A DNA stretch of 64,000 nucleotides from NCBI RefSeq assembly GCF_000717745.1, contig NZ_JOBH01000023.1, positions 35,991-99,990 on the forward strand, given 5' to 3'. The stretch is from Streptomyces violens (lineage in GTDB: Bacteria; Actinomycetota; Actinomycetes; Streptomycetales; Streptomycetaceae). Shown one piece after another: positions 7,769 through 16,326 of the stretch. The notes below the pieces were generated by a model that did no database searches, had not been told where the DNA came from, and worked only from the letters and a program-made list of their open reading frames with translations. Position numbers and translations under genes: made by a program. Within the stretch, counting starts at the first letter, position 1. Every line of letters begins with the position of its first letter.

Positions 7769-9118
7769 TCACTCCTGGTTACGCACCGGTGTGTGCAACC
7801 CCTCATAAATGGAGGGGCGATCCGGACCACCGGCCGGCCGCGTCCGGCGGCGCAGCCAGGTCAGGGCGGGGGAGGTGATCGCGGTGGTGATGAGCGCCAT
7901 CAGGACGAGCATGGTGAACAGGTCGGGGCCGATCACATGGAGTTCGAGACCGATGTTGAGGATGACCAGCTCCGTCAGCCCGCGGCAGTTCATCAGCGCG
8001 CCCAGCGACAGGGCGCCCGGCCAGCTCTGCCCGCAGGCGCGGGCCGCGACGGCGCTGCCGCCCCACTTGCCGAGCACGGCGACGGCCAGTACGGCACCGG
8101 CCCACAGCCACTGCACCGGGTCGCCGACCAGCATGCCGATGTCTGTATGCAGTCCGGTGTGTACGAAGAACAGCGGCAGCAGCAGGGGCACGGCGACGGC
8201 GTGGAGCCGGGTGGCGCAGCGCTCGACCGCAAGGGAACCGCGGGGTGTCATCACACCGAAGACGAACGCGCCGAACAGCGCGTGCACCCCGATCCTGTCG
8301 GTGGCGAACGCGGACAGGCACAGCCCGGCGAAGAGCACGACGAGCACGAGGCTGTCCCGGCCGGCGGAACCGGGCCCGGAGGCCGCAGCGCCGGCGACGG
8401 GACGGGGCGTCGCGATCCGTGCCGCCCTCGCCGCCCACCGCGCCAGCACCGGCCGGACCACGTACAGCATGAAGGCGAAGAAGACCGCCGACAGCGCCGC
8501 CGTGGTGACCGCGTCCAGCGGCGAGCCGCTGCGGGTGACGGCCACGACGACCGCCAGCAGGCACCACGCGGTGACATCGTCGATGGCCGCCGAGGTCATC
8601 GCCAGGGCGCCCAGCCGCGTCCCGTACAACCCGCGATCGGTGAGGATGCGGGCGAGTACGGGGAAGGCCGTGATGCTCATGGCCACGGCGATGAACAGGA
8701 TGAACGGCAGTCGGTGCGTGCCCTCGGGGGCGAGCGTGCCGTACATCCCGGCCGCCAGCGCCGCGCCCAGCAGCAGTGGCAGGGCGATGCTCACCTGGCT
8801 GACGACGACCGCCGTACGGCCATGCCCCCGCAGGCTCCCCAGGTCCAGCTCCAGACCGACCAGGAACATGAAGATCAGCAGCCCGAGCTGGCCGAGCGCC
8901 CCGGTGTACGGGCCGATGGCCGACGGGAAGAGCCACGCCTGCCCTTCGGGCCATAACCAGCCGAGCAGGGACGGGCCGAGCAGAATGCCGGTGGCGAGCT
9001 CGCCGACGACGGGTGGCTGCCCGAGGCGGCGGCACACTGCCGCCCCCGCACGACAGGCGACGATCACGACCGGAACGACGATCAGGAGGCCGGGCAGCGG
9101 GTCGGCGGCGGACGACAC
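7769..9118 (-). CDS. CPA2-type cation/proton antiporter
   Basis: A 449-residue polytopic membrane protein of the monovalent cation:proton antiporter 2 (KefB/NapA-like) family with about 12 transmembrane segments and no C-terminal RCK domain. Family motifs include GQPPVVGELATGILLGPS near residues 33-50, FLVGLELD near 85-92, and AIDDVTAW near 179-186 with the buried acidic pair typical of the transport core. It is the promoter-proximal gene of the minus-strand operon, 64 bases before the small membrane protein. Antiporters of this family are frequent in natural-product clusters, where they may serve in ion homeostasis, resistance or export; the ion is unknown. Confidence 0.9.
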   Translation of the reverse strand: MSSAADPLPGLLIVVPVVIVACRAGAAVCRRLGQPPVVGELATGILLGPSLLGWLWPEGQAWLFPSAIGPYTGALGQLGLLIFMFLVGLELDLGSLRGHGRTAVVVSQVSIALPLLLGAALAAGMYGTLAPEGTHRLPFILFIAVAMSITAFPVLARILTDRGLYGTRLGALAMTSAAIDDVTAWCLLAVVVAVTRSGSPLDAVTTAALSAVFFAFMLYVVRPVLARWAARAARIATPRPVAGAAASGPGSAGRDSLVLVVLFAGLCLSAFATDRIGVHALFGAFVFGVMTPRGSLAVERCATRLHAVAVPLLLPLFFVHTGLHTDIGMLVGDPVQWLWAGAVLAVAVLGKWGGSAVAARACGQSWPGALSLGALMNCRGLTELVILNIGLELHVIGPDLFTMLVLMALITTAITSPALTWLRRRTRPAGGPDRPSIYEGLHTPVRNQE

Positions 9119-9403
9119 AGGCGACTCCTTCGGGTGGGGACGGGCGAGCCCGGCATGGCCGGACAGCCCCCGATGTCACTCTCTGCAACCTCCCAGCACC
9201 TGCCCGCCCAGCGCGCGGAGCCAAACGCCGGGCGCCCGCACGGCGGGGTCACGCACGCGCAGACGGCGCATCCACCGATCGCCGCCACGCCCCCCCCCGG
9301 ACGGGCCGTGCCACTGGACGGCAAACAACACCTGATCCCGAAATAGCGGTTGAATACCCCTGTAAACGGTTGAACTCCCCTGTAATAAGGAATGAGTTGA
9401 GGT
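9119..9403. promoter_or_regulatory. Divergent intergenic region with 20-bp direct repeat
   Basis: This 285-base region separates the operon (minus) from the amidase (plus). It contains no ORF of note. Two near-identical 20-base units, CGGTTGAATACCCCTGTAAA at 9347-9366 and CGGTTGAACTCCCCTGTAAT at 9367-9386, abut in tandem. A unit length close to two helical turns would put two protein molecules on one DNA face. They end 17 bases before the amidase GTG, so they lie within or beside its promoter or leader. The regulator is unknown. Confidence 0.55.
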
Positions 9404-10153
9404 GTGGCAATTCCGTTGACAGCCTCAAAGGCCCTGCGCGCTTTGAGAGCAGAAGGTCTGACCGTGAAGCAGGTCGGTGACTGGCGCACGCACAACCGGA
9501 ACCGCCAGGGACGCTGGGGACCGGTACGCGGAGTGATACTTCACCACACCGGCACCAGGGGGACCGAGCGGACCGTGGAGCTGTGCCGTGACGGCTATCC
9601 CGGACTGCCGGGGCCGGTCTGCCATGCCGTCATCGACAAGCGGGGCGTGGTGTGGCTGGTGGGCTGGGGCCGGACGAACCACGCCGGCCTGGGCGACCCG
9701 GACGTGCTCGGCGCGGTGATCCACGAGGAGCCGCTCCCGGCCGACGGCGAGGCGTCGGTGGACGGCAACCCCTGGTTCTACGGCTTCGAGTGCGTGAACC
9801 TCGGCGACGGTTACGACCCGTGGCCCGCCGTGCAGGTGGACGCGATGGTACGGGCGTCGGCAGCCCTCATCAAAGCGCACGGCTGGGGCCTCGACGGGGA
9901 CACCTCGCTGATCGGGCACAAGGAGTGGCAGCCGGGCAAGCCCGACCCCCGGGGGCTGGACATGCGGGAACTCCGCCGACGAGTGGCGGCCATGGTCCGC
10001 GGCGCCTCCACACCCCCTGCCGCACCCGGGAGCGACGCCCCGCCGCCGTCCCCCTCCCCGCCCTCCCGTCCGGCCCCCGCCGACGTGGACTGGTGGGCAG
10101 ATATCCCCATCAAGAGTGATAAACCACCATCACGCGACTACACATGGTGGTAG
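9404..10153 (+). CDS. N-acetylmuramoyl-L-alanine amidase (Amidase_2/PGRP)
   Basis: A 249-residue peptidoglycan amidase with an Amidase_2/PGRP domain over about residues 35-190. Zinc-ligand candidates are His47-His48 in VILHHTG and His172 in GHKEWQPGKPDP, with Glu129 in FECVN nearby. After the domain comes a proline/serine-rich linker (residues 200-230) and a short tail DWWADIP. There is no signal peptide, which resembles phage-type endolysins rather than secreted Streptomyces amidases. The GTG start is preceded by only a weak ribosome site. The stop codon lies inside an 8-base inverted repeat (10123-10130 with 10144-10151), a possible stem-loop before the oxidase gene. It may be a domesticated prophage lysin; no other phage genes are near. 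Confidence 0.88.
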   Translation: MAIPLTASKALRALRAEGLTVKQVGDWRTHNRNRQGRWGPVRGVILHHTGTRGTERTVELCRDGYPGLPGPVCHAVIDKRGVVWLVGWGRTNHAGLGDPDVLGAVIHEEPLPADGEASVDGNPWFYGFECVNLGDGYDPWPAVQVDAMVRASAALIKAHGWGLDGDTSLIGHKEWQPGKPDPRGLDMRELRRRVAAMVRGASTPPAAPGSDAPPPSPSPPSRPAPADVDWWADIPIKSDKPPSRDYTWW

Positions 10154-10171
10154 CCCGAGCACACTCAGGGC

Positions 10172-11809
10172 ATGAATCCTCCGGTCAGCCGGCGTCAAGT
10201 CCTCGCCGCCACGGGAGCCTTGGCAGTCGCCGGCGGAGCCTCGGCCGCAGCCGGGCTCGCCAGTACCACGTCCGGTGCCGCACCCCACGGTGGCGGCGGG
10301 GGCACCGGCTCCGCCGTCCGGTCGGTGGCCCGTGACATCACCCGGACCACCGAAGACGGCACCGTCCTCACCCCCACCTACCTCCAACTGCTCACCGACG
10401 ATGTGCACATCGAGCCGCGAGGGTCGCGCATCGCGATCGTCGGCGCCGGCATGGCGGGACTCGCCGCGGCATACATGCTGCAGAAGGCCGGACACCAGGT
10501 CCGGGTGATCGACGCCCACCCGGACCGGGTCGGCGGCCGCATCCACACCCTGCGCGACTGGCACCACCCCGCCGCCTACGCGGAAGCCGGTGCCCTGCGC
10601 ATCCCCGGCACCCACACCCTCGTGACCGGCCTCGCCCGCCACCTCGGCGTGGGCCTGCGCCCGTTCGTCCGCACCGACGAGAGCCGGCTCCTCCACGTCA
10701 ACGGCGCCATGGCCTCCCGCGCCCAGTACCAACGCCGCCCGCGCACCCTGAACAAGACCTTCGACGTCAAAGACGACCGCACCGGCCAGGCCATTTACGA
10801 CGAGGCCCGCGAGCCCTTACGGGCCATGGTGAAGGACGGCACGGACGGCTGGGCGCGCTTCCTCGACCAGTACGACGCATGGTCGCTGCAACGCTTCCTC
10901 ACCGACCGGGCGGGCCTGACGGCCGGGGAACTCGACCTGCTGGCCACCCTGGAGAGCCGCACCGCGCGGCTGCCGCTCTCCCTGACCCACGCCCTGCTCA
11001 CCACCACGGCCCTCCCGCCGGACGCCCGCCAGTGGGAGGTCTCCGGCGGCATGGACCACCTGCCCAAGGCCCTGGCCGGCAAGCTCGAGGAGGGGACGCT
11101 GCGCCCGGGCTGGCGGCTGACCGGCGTCGACTCCCGGCCGGCCAAGCTCCGCCTCGCCGTCGAAAAGACCACCACGGGCCAGGCGGAGAACCTGGAGGCC
11201 GACCGCGTCATCATCACCGCACCGTTCCCCGCCCTCCGCCACGTCACGTTCACGCCCGACCTCACCTACGGAAAACGGCGCGCGATGCAAGAACTCCGGT
11301 ACGGCGCCGCGACCAACGTCCTGCTGGAGTTCGATCAGCGCTGGTGGGGAGCGGACGGCGGCGCCGACATCTCCGACACCCCCCTGCGGCACACCGTCTA
11401 CCCCTCCCACCCGTCCGGCGACGGCGGGGTGGTCCTCGCCTCCGCCACCTCGGCCGAGGACGCCGCCATGTGGGACAGCATGCCGGGCAAGGCCCGCGCC
11501 GGACAGGCCCTGAAACTGATGACCGAGCTGTACGGGGAGGACGTCGAGCGCTCGTACACAGGGCGCTGGGCGGCCCCGTCCTGGGCCCGCAACGAGTACG
11601 CCTGCGGCGAAGCCGTCCTCTACACGCCCGGCCAGGCCGTCGAGCTGGGCCCTCACACCCGCACCCCGGAAGCCGACGGCCGCCTCTGGTTCGCCGGCGA
11701 CCAGACCAGCACCCACTACCGCGCCTGGATCGAGGGTGCCTTGGAATCGGCGTGCCGGGTGGCGTACGGAATGGGGGTACGGCCTGCTGGGGGCGGGCCC
11801 GGCAAATGA
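10172..11809 (+). CDS. Tat-exported flavin amine/L-amino-acid oxidase
   Basis: A 545-residue FAD-dependent amine oxidase of the MAO/L-amino-acid oxidase family, which deaminates an amine or amino acid with release of peroxide and ammonia. A twin-arginine signal is visible as SRRQVL at residues 6-11 followed by an Ala/Gly-rich hydrophobic stretch, so the folded holoenzyme is probably exported. The FAD motif GAGMAG is at 91-96, followed by GGRIHT near 118, and the C-terminal FAD motif FAGDQTSTHYRAWIEGAL near 505-522. It starts 18 bases after the amidase stop and may be co-transcribed with it. Secreted oxidases of this group can be antibacterial through peroxide; the substrate is not evident. 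Confidence 0.9.
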   Translation: MNPPVSRRQVLAATGALAVAGGASAAAGLASTTSGAAPHGGGGGTGSAVRSVARDITRTTEDGTVLTPTYLQLLTDDVHIEPRGSRIAIVGAGMAGLAAAYMLQKAGHQVRVIDAHPDRVGGRIHTLRDWHHPAAYAEAGALRIPGTHTLVTGLARHLGVGLRPFVRTDESRLLHVNGAMASRAQYQRRPRTLNKTFDVKDDRTGQAIYDEAREPLRAMVKDGTDGWARFLDQYDAWSLQRFLTDRAGLTAGELDLLATLESRTARLPLSLTHALLTTTALPPDARQWEVSGGMDHLPKALAGKLEEGTLRPGWRLTGVDSRPAKLRLAVEKTTTGQAENLEADRVIITAPFPALRHVTFTPDLTYGKRRAMQELRYGAATNVLLEFDQRWWGADGGADISDTPLRHTVYPSHPSGDGGVVLASATSAEDAAMWDSMPGKARAGQALKLMTELYGEDVERSYTGRWAAPSWARNEYACGEAVLYTPGQAVELGPHTRTPEADGRLWFAGDQTSTHYRAWIEGALESACRVAYGMGVRPAGGGPGK

Positions 11810-11857
11810 AGGCGCGTTCGCGTGACCGGCCGGGTGCCGTCGCGGCTCACCGTGGGT

Positions 11858-12571
11858 TCACACGTACTCGAACTTCATCTGGAAGCCGTCCACGGCGGGG
11901 TTGGTGATGTTGGGCGGGTCGGAGGGGTGCGGCTTGACGGACAGGCTGACGTTGTATGCGGTGCCGGGCTTCAGGGCGACGCCCACCGGATACTGGCAGC
12001 GGGAGGAGTCCGTGGTGTTCATCTGGTACCAGCCCCACGGCTCCTTCCCGTGCGCGTAGACGATCTGTTCGCCGGCCGCGTCCTTCAGCCACAGGTACAC
12101 GTCGATGTGCGTCTGCCTGTCCGCGCGCCACTGCGCGACCATGTAGACCGTGTCGCCGTCGCGTCGCCAGCAGGGCCGGGCCTCGACGCCCGGCACGGTG
12201 TCGATGGCGCGCCAGCTCGTGCACTGGTCCGCGGCGGACCGGTTCTTCGCCGGTGAGGACGAGGCGGGTGCCGGGCCGGAGGCCGGCGGGGTGGTGGCGG
12301 GCTCGGCGGACGTACGGCTCGGCGAGGGGGAGGTCGGCGCGGAGCTGGAAGGTGGCGTGGTGGGCTGCGTCGGGTGGTGCTCGACGGCGTTCTCGTTGCC
12401 GCACACCGCACCTTCATTGCACTGGGTGGTCTGGCCCGCGCAGCCGGTCATGGCGGCGAGGAGGAGAACGACCCCTGAGGCGACGCGCGCGGTGTGGTGA
12501 CACCAGGGGCGACGGGGCAAGGCAGGGTTTCCTTCCGTGTCCGTAACGGGTGCCGGGGCCATTGCCCTCAC
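11858..12571 (-). CDS. Lipoprotein with C-terminal beta-rich domain
   Basis: A 237-residue predicted lipoprotein. The lipobox LLAAMTGC places the lipidated cysteine at about residue 44 after the hydrophobic stretch VASGVVLLL; the lead before it is long, so an ATG at 12562 is an alternative start. A Cys-Asn motif CNEGAVCGNENAV follows, then a Pro/Ser/Thr-rich linker (residues 65-105) and a domain of about 125 residues with four cysteines and many aromatics that I do not recognise. The GTG start overlaps the stop of the small membrane protein gene by four bases (GTGA). The two proteins share the cysteine motif, which argues for a joint function at the cell surface. Confidence 0.75.
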   Translation of the reverse strand: MRAMAPAPVTDTEGNPALPRRPWCHHTARVASGVVLLLAAMTGCAGQTTQCNEGAVCGNENAVEHHPTQPTTPPSSSAPTSPSPSRTSAEPATTPPASGPAPASSSPAKNRSAADQCTSWRAIDTVPGVEARPCWRRDGDTVYMVAQWRADRQTHIDVYLWLKDAAGEQIVYAHGKEPWGWYQMNTTDSSRCQYPVGVALKPGTAYNVSLSVKPHPSDPPNITNPAVDGFQMKFEYV

Positions 12572-12756
12572 GGCTTCTTGTCACCGTCGTCCGACGTGGA
12601 CACCTTGTTGTTGTTCCCGCACGTCGCCGAGTTGTTGCAGCGGTAGTCATTGCCGGAGTCGGCGCCCACGACCGTGATCGTGGCGGCGATGATCGCCCCT
12701 GCCGCGCCAATGCTGCCGACAGCGATCGCTACCTTCTGACCAGTGGTCAGCGCCAT
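12568..12756 (-). CDS. Small membrane protein with CN..CGN motif
   Basis: A 62-residue protein with one hydrophobic segment (about residues 8-30, VAIAVGSIGAAGAIIAATIT) and a short outside tail carrying RCNNSATCGNNNKV followed by an acidic/lysine end. The tail motif matches the one next to the lipidation site of the downstream lipoprotein, with both cysteines at the same spacing. Translation is coupled to the lipoprotein by a GTGA overlap. A signal-anchored or secreted peptide is likely. Function unknown. Confidence 0.7.
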   Translation of the reverse strand: MALTTGQKVAIAVGSIGAAGAIIAATITVVGADSGNDYRCNNSATCGNNNKVSTSDDGDKKP

Positions 12757-13150
12757 GCGGGTCTCCAGGAAGTGAGGGACGGGGCCGGCCCCGGCCGGCC
12801 GGCATGAAGAGTGCGAGCGCGCGGTCGAGCGGTGCCGGCTCAGCGCAAAAGAGGGCTGATCCGATCAGGCTCCGCCCCCAACTGGCCTACAGAATATGAC
12901 CGTCGTTCCCCGTGTGCCACATCCAGCACGTGCGCACCATGCCGTCGGGCCGTCGCCGGACGGCGGGTGTCACCCGATCGGCTCTGGTGCCGGGCCATCG
13001 GGGTAGTCGGCGGTGCCGGGGGCGCGAGTTGCGGCGGTTCCTCCACGGCCGGACCGGCACGCTGCTCGACAATGCCCCTGGTACGCCTGAGTGCTCCTGG
13101 TACTCCGGCACCACAGACCGCGTCGACTCTGGAAAAGGTGACACCCGCTC
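12757..13150. promoter_or_regulatory. 394-bp divergent intergenic region
   Basis: No gene is supported here. A strongly GC-rich self-complementary stretch lies at about 12781-12802. On the minus strand TATTCT at 12892-12897 could be a -10 box for the small membrane protein gene. Before the sugar permease, the octamer CCTGGTAC occurs twice on the plus strand (13077-13084 and 13096-13103, 19-base period), a possible regulator site. Confidence 0.4.
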
Positions 13151-14617
13151 ATGGCCCGAACGGCCTCCGGACCACAGCCGTCCAGCACCAGCTCCGGCCA
13201 CCACGGCAAGGCCGTCGGTATCTCCATCGCTGCCGCGGTCGGCGGTTTTCTCTTCGGCTTCGACTCCTCCGTCATCAATGGCGCGGTGGACTCCCTGAGC
13301 TCGCACTTCGAGCTCAATGCCTTCCTCTCCGGCTTCGTCGTCTCCATCGCGCTGCTGGGCAGCGCCGTCGGCGCCTGGTACGCGGGGCGGCTGGCCGACG
13401 GGTGGGGCCGGCGCAACGTGATGATCCTCGGCGCGGCGATGTTCTTCATCAGCTCGGCCGGCTCGGCCTTCGCCTTCTCCGTACCCGACCTGATGGTCTG
13501 GCGAGTGATCGGCGGGCTCGGCATCGGCATCGCGTCCGTGATCGCGCCCGCCTACATCTCGGAGGTGGCACCGGCGAGCGGGCGCGGCGCGCTGGGCTCG
13601 CTCCAGCAGCTGGCGATCACCATCGGGCAGCTGGTGGTACTCAGCTCCAACAAGGGCCTGGCCGGAGCCGCGGGCGGCGCGTCGAACGAGCTGTGGCTGA
13701 ACATGCCGGCCTGGCGCTGGATGTTCCTGGTCGGCGTGATCCCGGCGATGATCTACGGCGTGCTGGCGCTGCTGATCCCGGAGTCCCCGCGCTATCTGGT
13801 GCTCAAGGGGCAGTACGACAAGGCCGCCGGCGTGCTGCAGCGGGTGACCGGCGTCGCCGACCCGCAGCGGAAAGTGCAGGAGATCCGGGAGACCCTGCAC
13901 AAGGAGCACAAGAGCAGCTTCAAGGACATCCGCGGCCCCCGGATGGGGCTTGCGCCACTGGTCTGGGTCGGCATCGTGATGGCCGCGTTCCAGCAGCTGG
14001 TGGGCATCAACGCGATCTTCTACTACTCCACCACGCTGTGGAAGTCGGTCGGATTCAGTGAGTCCAGCTCGTTCACCACGTCGGTGATCACCGCGGGGAT
14101 CAATGTGGTGATGACCGTGGTCGCCATGCTGTTCGTGGACCGGGTCGGGCGCCGCCGGCTGCTCTCCATCGGCTCCGCCGGCATGTTCGTGGCGCTGCTG
14201 CTCACCGCGATCGCCTTCTCGCAGCAGCGGGGCAGCGGCGCGGACGTGACGCTGCCCAGCCCGTACGGGCCGCTGGCGCTCATCGGCGCCAACGCCTTCG
14301 TGGTCTTCTTCGCGCTCTCCTGGGGCCCGATCATGTGGGTCATGCTCGCCGAGATGTTCCCCAACCGGATGCGGGCGATGGCGCTGGCGATCGGTACCGC
14401 CTCGAACTGGATCTTCAACTTCATCGTCACCTTCTCCTTCGAGCCGATGACCACCAAGGTCGGCCTCTCCTGGCTGTACGGCGCCTTCGCCTTCTTCGCC
14501 TTCGCCTCCTTCTTCTTCGTGCAGACGAAGGTGCCCGAGACCAAGCAGCGGGAACTGGAATCCATGACGGGCGAGACGTACCGGCGGGAATCCGCCGGGC
14601 GGAAGGGCGCCCCATAG
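13151..14617 (+). CDS. glcP: Sugar-porter MFS permease (GlcP-like)
   Basis: A 488-residue sugar-porter family major facilitator with 12 membrane segments, expected to import a hexose by proton symport. Signatures are GGFLFGFDSSVINGA near residue 32-46, the loop motif GRLADGWGRR near 81-90, PESPRYLVLKG near 214-224, QQLVGINAIFYYS near 281-293 and DRVGRRRLL near 331-339. The overall pattern and length match the glucose permease GlcP of Streptomyces, though a different hexose is possible and the symbol is a family-level guess. It stands alone; the gap to the next gene contains 21-base direct repeats. Confidence 0.88.
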   Translation: MARTASGPQPSSTSSGHHGKAVGISIAAAVGGFLFGFDSSVINGAVDSLSSHFELNAFLSGFVVSIALLGSAVGAWYAGRLADGWGRRNVMILGAAMFFISSAGSAFAFSVPDLMVWRVIGGLGIGIASVIAPAYISEVAPASGRGALGSLQQLAITIGQLVVLSSNKGLAGAAGGASNELWLNMPAWRWMFLVGVIPAMIYGVLALLIPESPRYLVLKGQYDKAAGVLQRVTGVADPQRKVQEIRETLHKEHKSSFKDIRGPRMGLAPLVWVGIVMAAFQQLVGINAIFYYSTTLWKSVGFSESSSFTTSVITAGINVVMTVVAMLFVDRVGRRRLLSIGSAGMFVALLLTAIAFSQQRGSGADVTLPSPYGPLALIGANAFVVFFALSWGPIMWVMLAEMFPNRMRAMALAIGTASNWIFNFIVTFSFEPMTTKVGLSWLYGAFAFFAFASFFFVQTKVPETKQRELESMTGETYRRESAGRKGAP

Positions 14618-14650
14618 CCTCCGGCAGCAACTTGCGCTGTCATGTAAGGG

Positions 14651-14708
14651 GCTCAGTACGTCGGTTGAGCGGTTCAGTACGTCGGTCGAGGGGCTCAGTA
14701 CGTCAGGG
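14651..14708. repeat. Three 21-bp direct repeats upstream of SGNH hydrolase
   Basis: The decamer TCAGTACGTC occurs at 14653-14662, 14674-14683 and 14695-14704, exactly 21 bases apart, with flanking bases also similar (GGCTCAGTACGTC-like). The spacing equals two helical turns, so bound proteins would align on one face. The array ends about 22 bases before the ATG of the next gene and starts about 34 bases after the permease stop. It could be an operator array for the hydrolase; it could also be a passive tandem duplication. Confidence 0.7.
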
Positions 14709-14726
14709 CCTGTGTCAGGGGAGAGC

Positions 14727-16298
14727 ATGGACGATTCCGGACGACGGCAGCACGGCACGCGAGTACCGGTCAGCGATCCCACGCTGGCCATTGAGATCAC
14801 CGGGCGTGAGTGGCAGGGGCAGCCGCGGCATCGGCTGGTCGCCATCGGGGACTCGCTCACCCAGGGGTTCCAGAGCGGGTCGGTCTTCCACACCGACCTG
14901 TCCTTCCCCGCGATCATCGCCCATGAAATGGGGTGGAGCGCCTCATTCCGGTATCCCTCCTACAACGGGCACGGAGGGCTCCCGCTCAACATCGAACTGC
15001 TGCTGCGCGACCTGGAAGCGCGCTATGGCCGGGAGGTGGACTGGTGGGAGATGGCCCCCGCGCTCTTCCGGGCCCGCGGCTTCATGGACCGGGTGGAGGA
15101 CTACTGGGAGCGCGGGCCCGGCACGGCGGTGCCGCGGACCCGGGCCGTCAACCACAACCTCGGGGCGTTCGGCTGGGACCTGCGGGACGCGCTGGAGAAG
15201 TCGGCCGACGTCTGCCGCGCGCGGATCTCCAAGCCCAAGGACGACCTGGTGTACCAGGTCGTGCAGGACGCCGGTGAGCGCGCCGCGCTGCGCGTACTGC
15301 CCACCGAACCCCCCGAGGCCGGAGCCCTGTCGCAGCTCGGCGCGGCCAAGGCGCTCGGCGAGGAGACCGGGGACACCGACGGCATGGACCCGGAACACGG
15401 CATCGAGACGCTGATCGTGTTCCTGGGATCCAACAACGCACTGCAGGCGGTGACGGACCTGCGCGTCGTCTGGAGCGAGGAGGGCTACGACGACCTGGGG
15501 CGCAAGGGCGCCTTCACCGTCTGGCGGCCCGAGCACTTCGCCGCCGAACTGCGGGAGGTCGTCCGCGAGGTCCGGGAGATCAAGGCGCGGCACGTCATCT
15601 GGTGCACCGTGCCGCATGTGACCGTCGCGCCGCTAGCGCGCGGCGTCGGCGGCAAGACCGAGCCGGGATCCGCCTACTTCCCGTACTACACCCGCCCCTG
15701 GATAAGCGACCGCGCCTTCGACCCGCGCAATGACCCGCACATCACCGGCGACCAGGCGCGCGCCGTCGACCATGCCATCGACCAGTACAACGACGCGATC
15801 ACCGCGGAAGTGCGGCAGGCCCGGGAGACGGGCCGGGACTGGTACCTGCTGGACACCGCGGGCCTTCTCGACCGGCTCGCCGCCCGCCGTTACCTGGATG
15901 ACCCGCTCGCCCGCCCGGACTGGTGGCAGCCGTACCCGCTGCCGCCGGAGCTGCAGGCCCTCAACCCGCCGCCCAACACCCACTTCCTCGCGAGCGACGG
16001 GGAACGGCGCACCGATGGCGGTCTGTTCTCGCTGGACGGCGTCCATCCGACCACCGTCGCGTACGGGATCGTCGCCCAGGAGACGATCAACGTCATGCGG
16101 CGGGCGGGCGTCGAGTTCCTGCACCCCGACGGGACCACGCCACGCGCCGACCCGGTCCTGGTGGACTTCGACCGGCTCATCCGCCGCGACACGCTGATCA
16201 ACCGGCCGCCGGAGAATCTGACCCCGACGCTTAAGGTGATCGGCTGGGCGGACGAGGCGCTGGATCTCTTCCGGCGGGTGCTGCCGTTCGGTACCTGA
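14727..16298 (+). CDS. SGNH/GDSL-family hydrolase
   Basis: A 523-residue hydrolase of the SGNH/GDSL superfamily, esterases or lipases with a shallow active site. The block I serine motif is AIGDSLTQG near residues 39-47, block III-like GSNN occurs in VFLGSNNAL near 230-238, and the C-terminal catalytic pair is in SLDGVHPTTV near 435-445. At over 500 residues it is much longer than typical GDSL enzymes and has no signal peptide, so it is probably cytoplasmic and has inserted subdomains. ATG 14727 is chosen for its GGGGAGA ribosome site; a GTG at 14712 is the alternative. It is preceded by the 21-base repeat array. Substrate unknown. Confidence 0.85.
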   Translation: MDDSGRRQHGTRVPVSDPTLAIEITGREWQGQPRHRLVAIGDSLTQGFQSGSVFHTDLSFPAIIAHEMGWSASFRYPSYNGHGGLPLNIELLLRDLEARYGREVDWWEMAPALFRARGFMDRVEDYWERGPGTAVPRTRAVNHNLGAFGWDLRDALEKSADVCRARISKPKDDLVYQVVQDAGERAALRVLPTEPPEAGALSQLGAAKALGEETGDTDGMDPEHGIETLIVFLGSNNALQAVTDLRVVWSEEGYDDLGRKGAFTVWRPEHFAAELREVVREVREIKARHVIWCTVPHVTVAPLARGVGGKTEPGSAYFPYYTRPWISDRAFDPRNDPHITGDQARAVDHAIDQYNDAITAEVRQARETGRDWYLLDTAGLLDRLAARRYLDDPLARPDWWQPYPLPPELQALNPPPNTHFLASDGERRTDGGLFSLDGVHPTTVAYGIVAQETINVMRRAGVEFLHPDGTTPRADPVLVDFDRLIRRDTLINRPPENLTPTLKVIGWADEALDLFRRVLPFGT

Positions 16299-16326
16299 CC
16301 GCTCACTGCTGTCCGGTACCTGATGC

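Noticed and set aside
9404..10153. Prophage remnant around the amidase
   Set aside because: The amidase resembles endolysins, but no holin, structural, integrase or attachment-site sequences are near.
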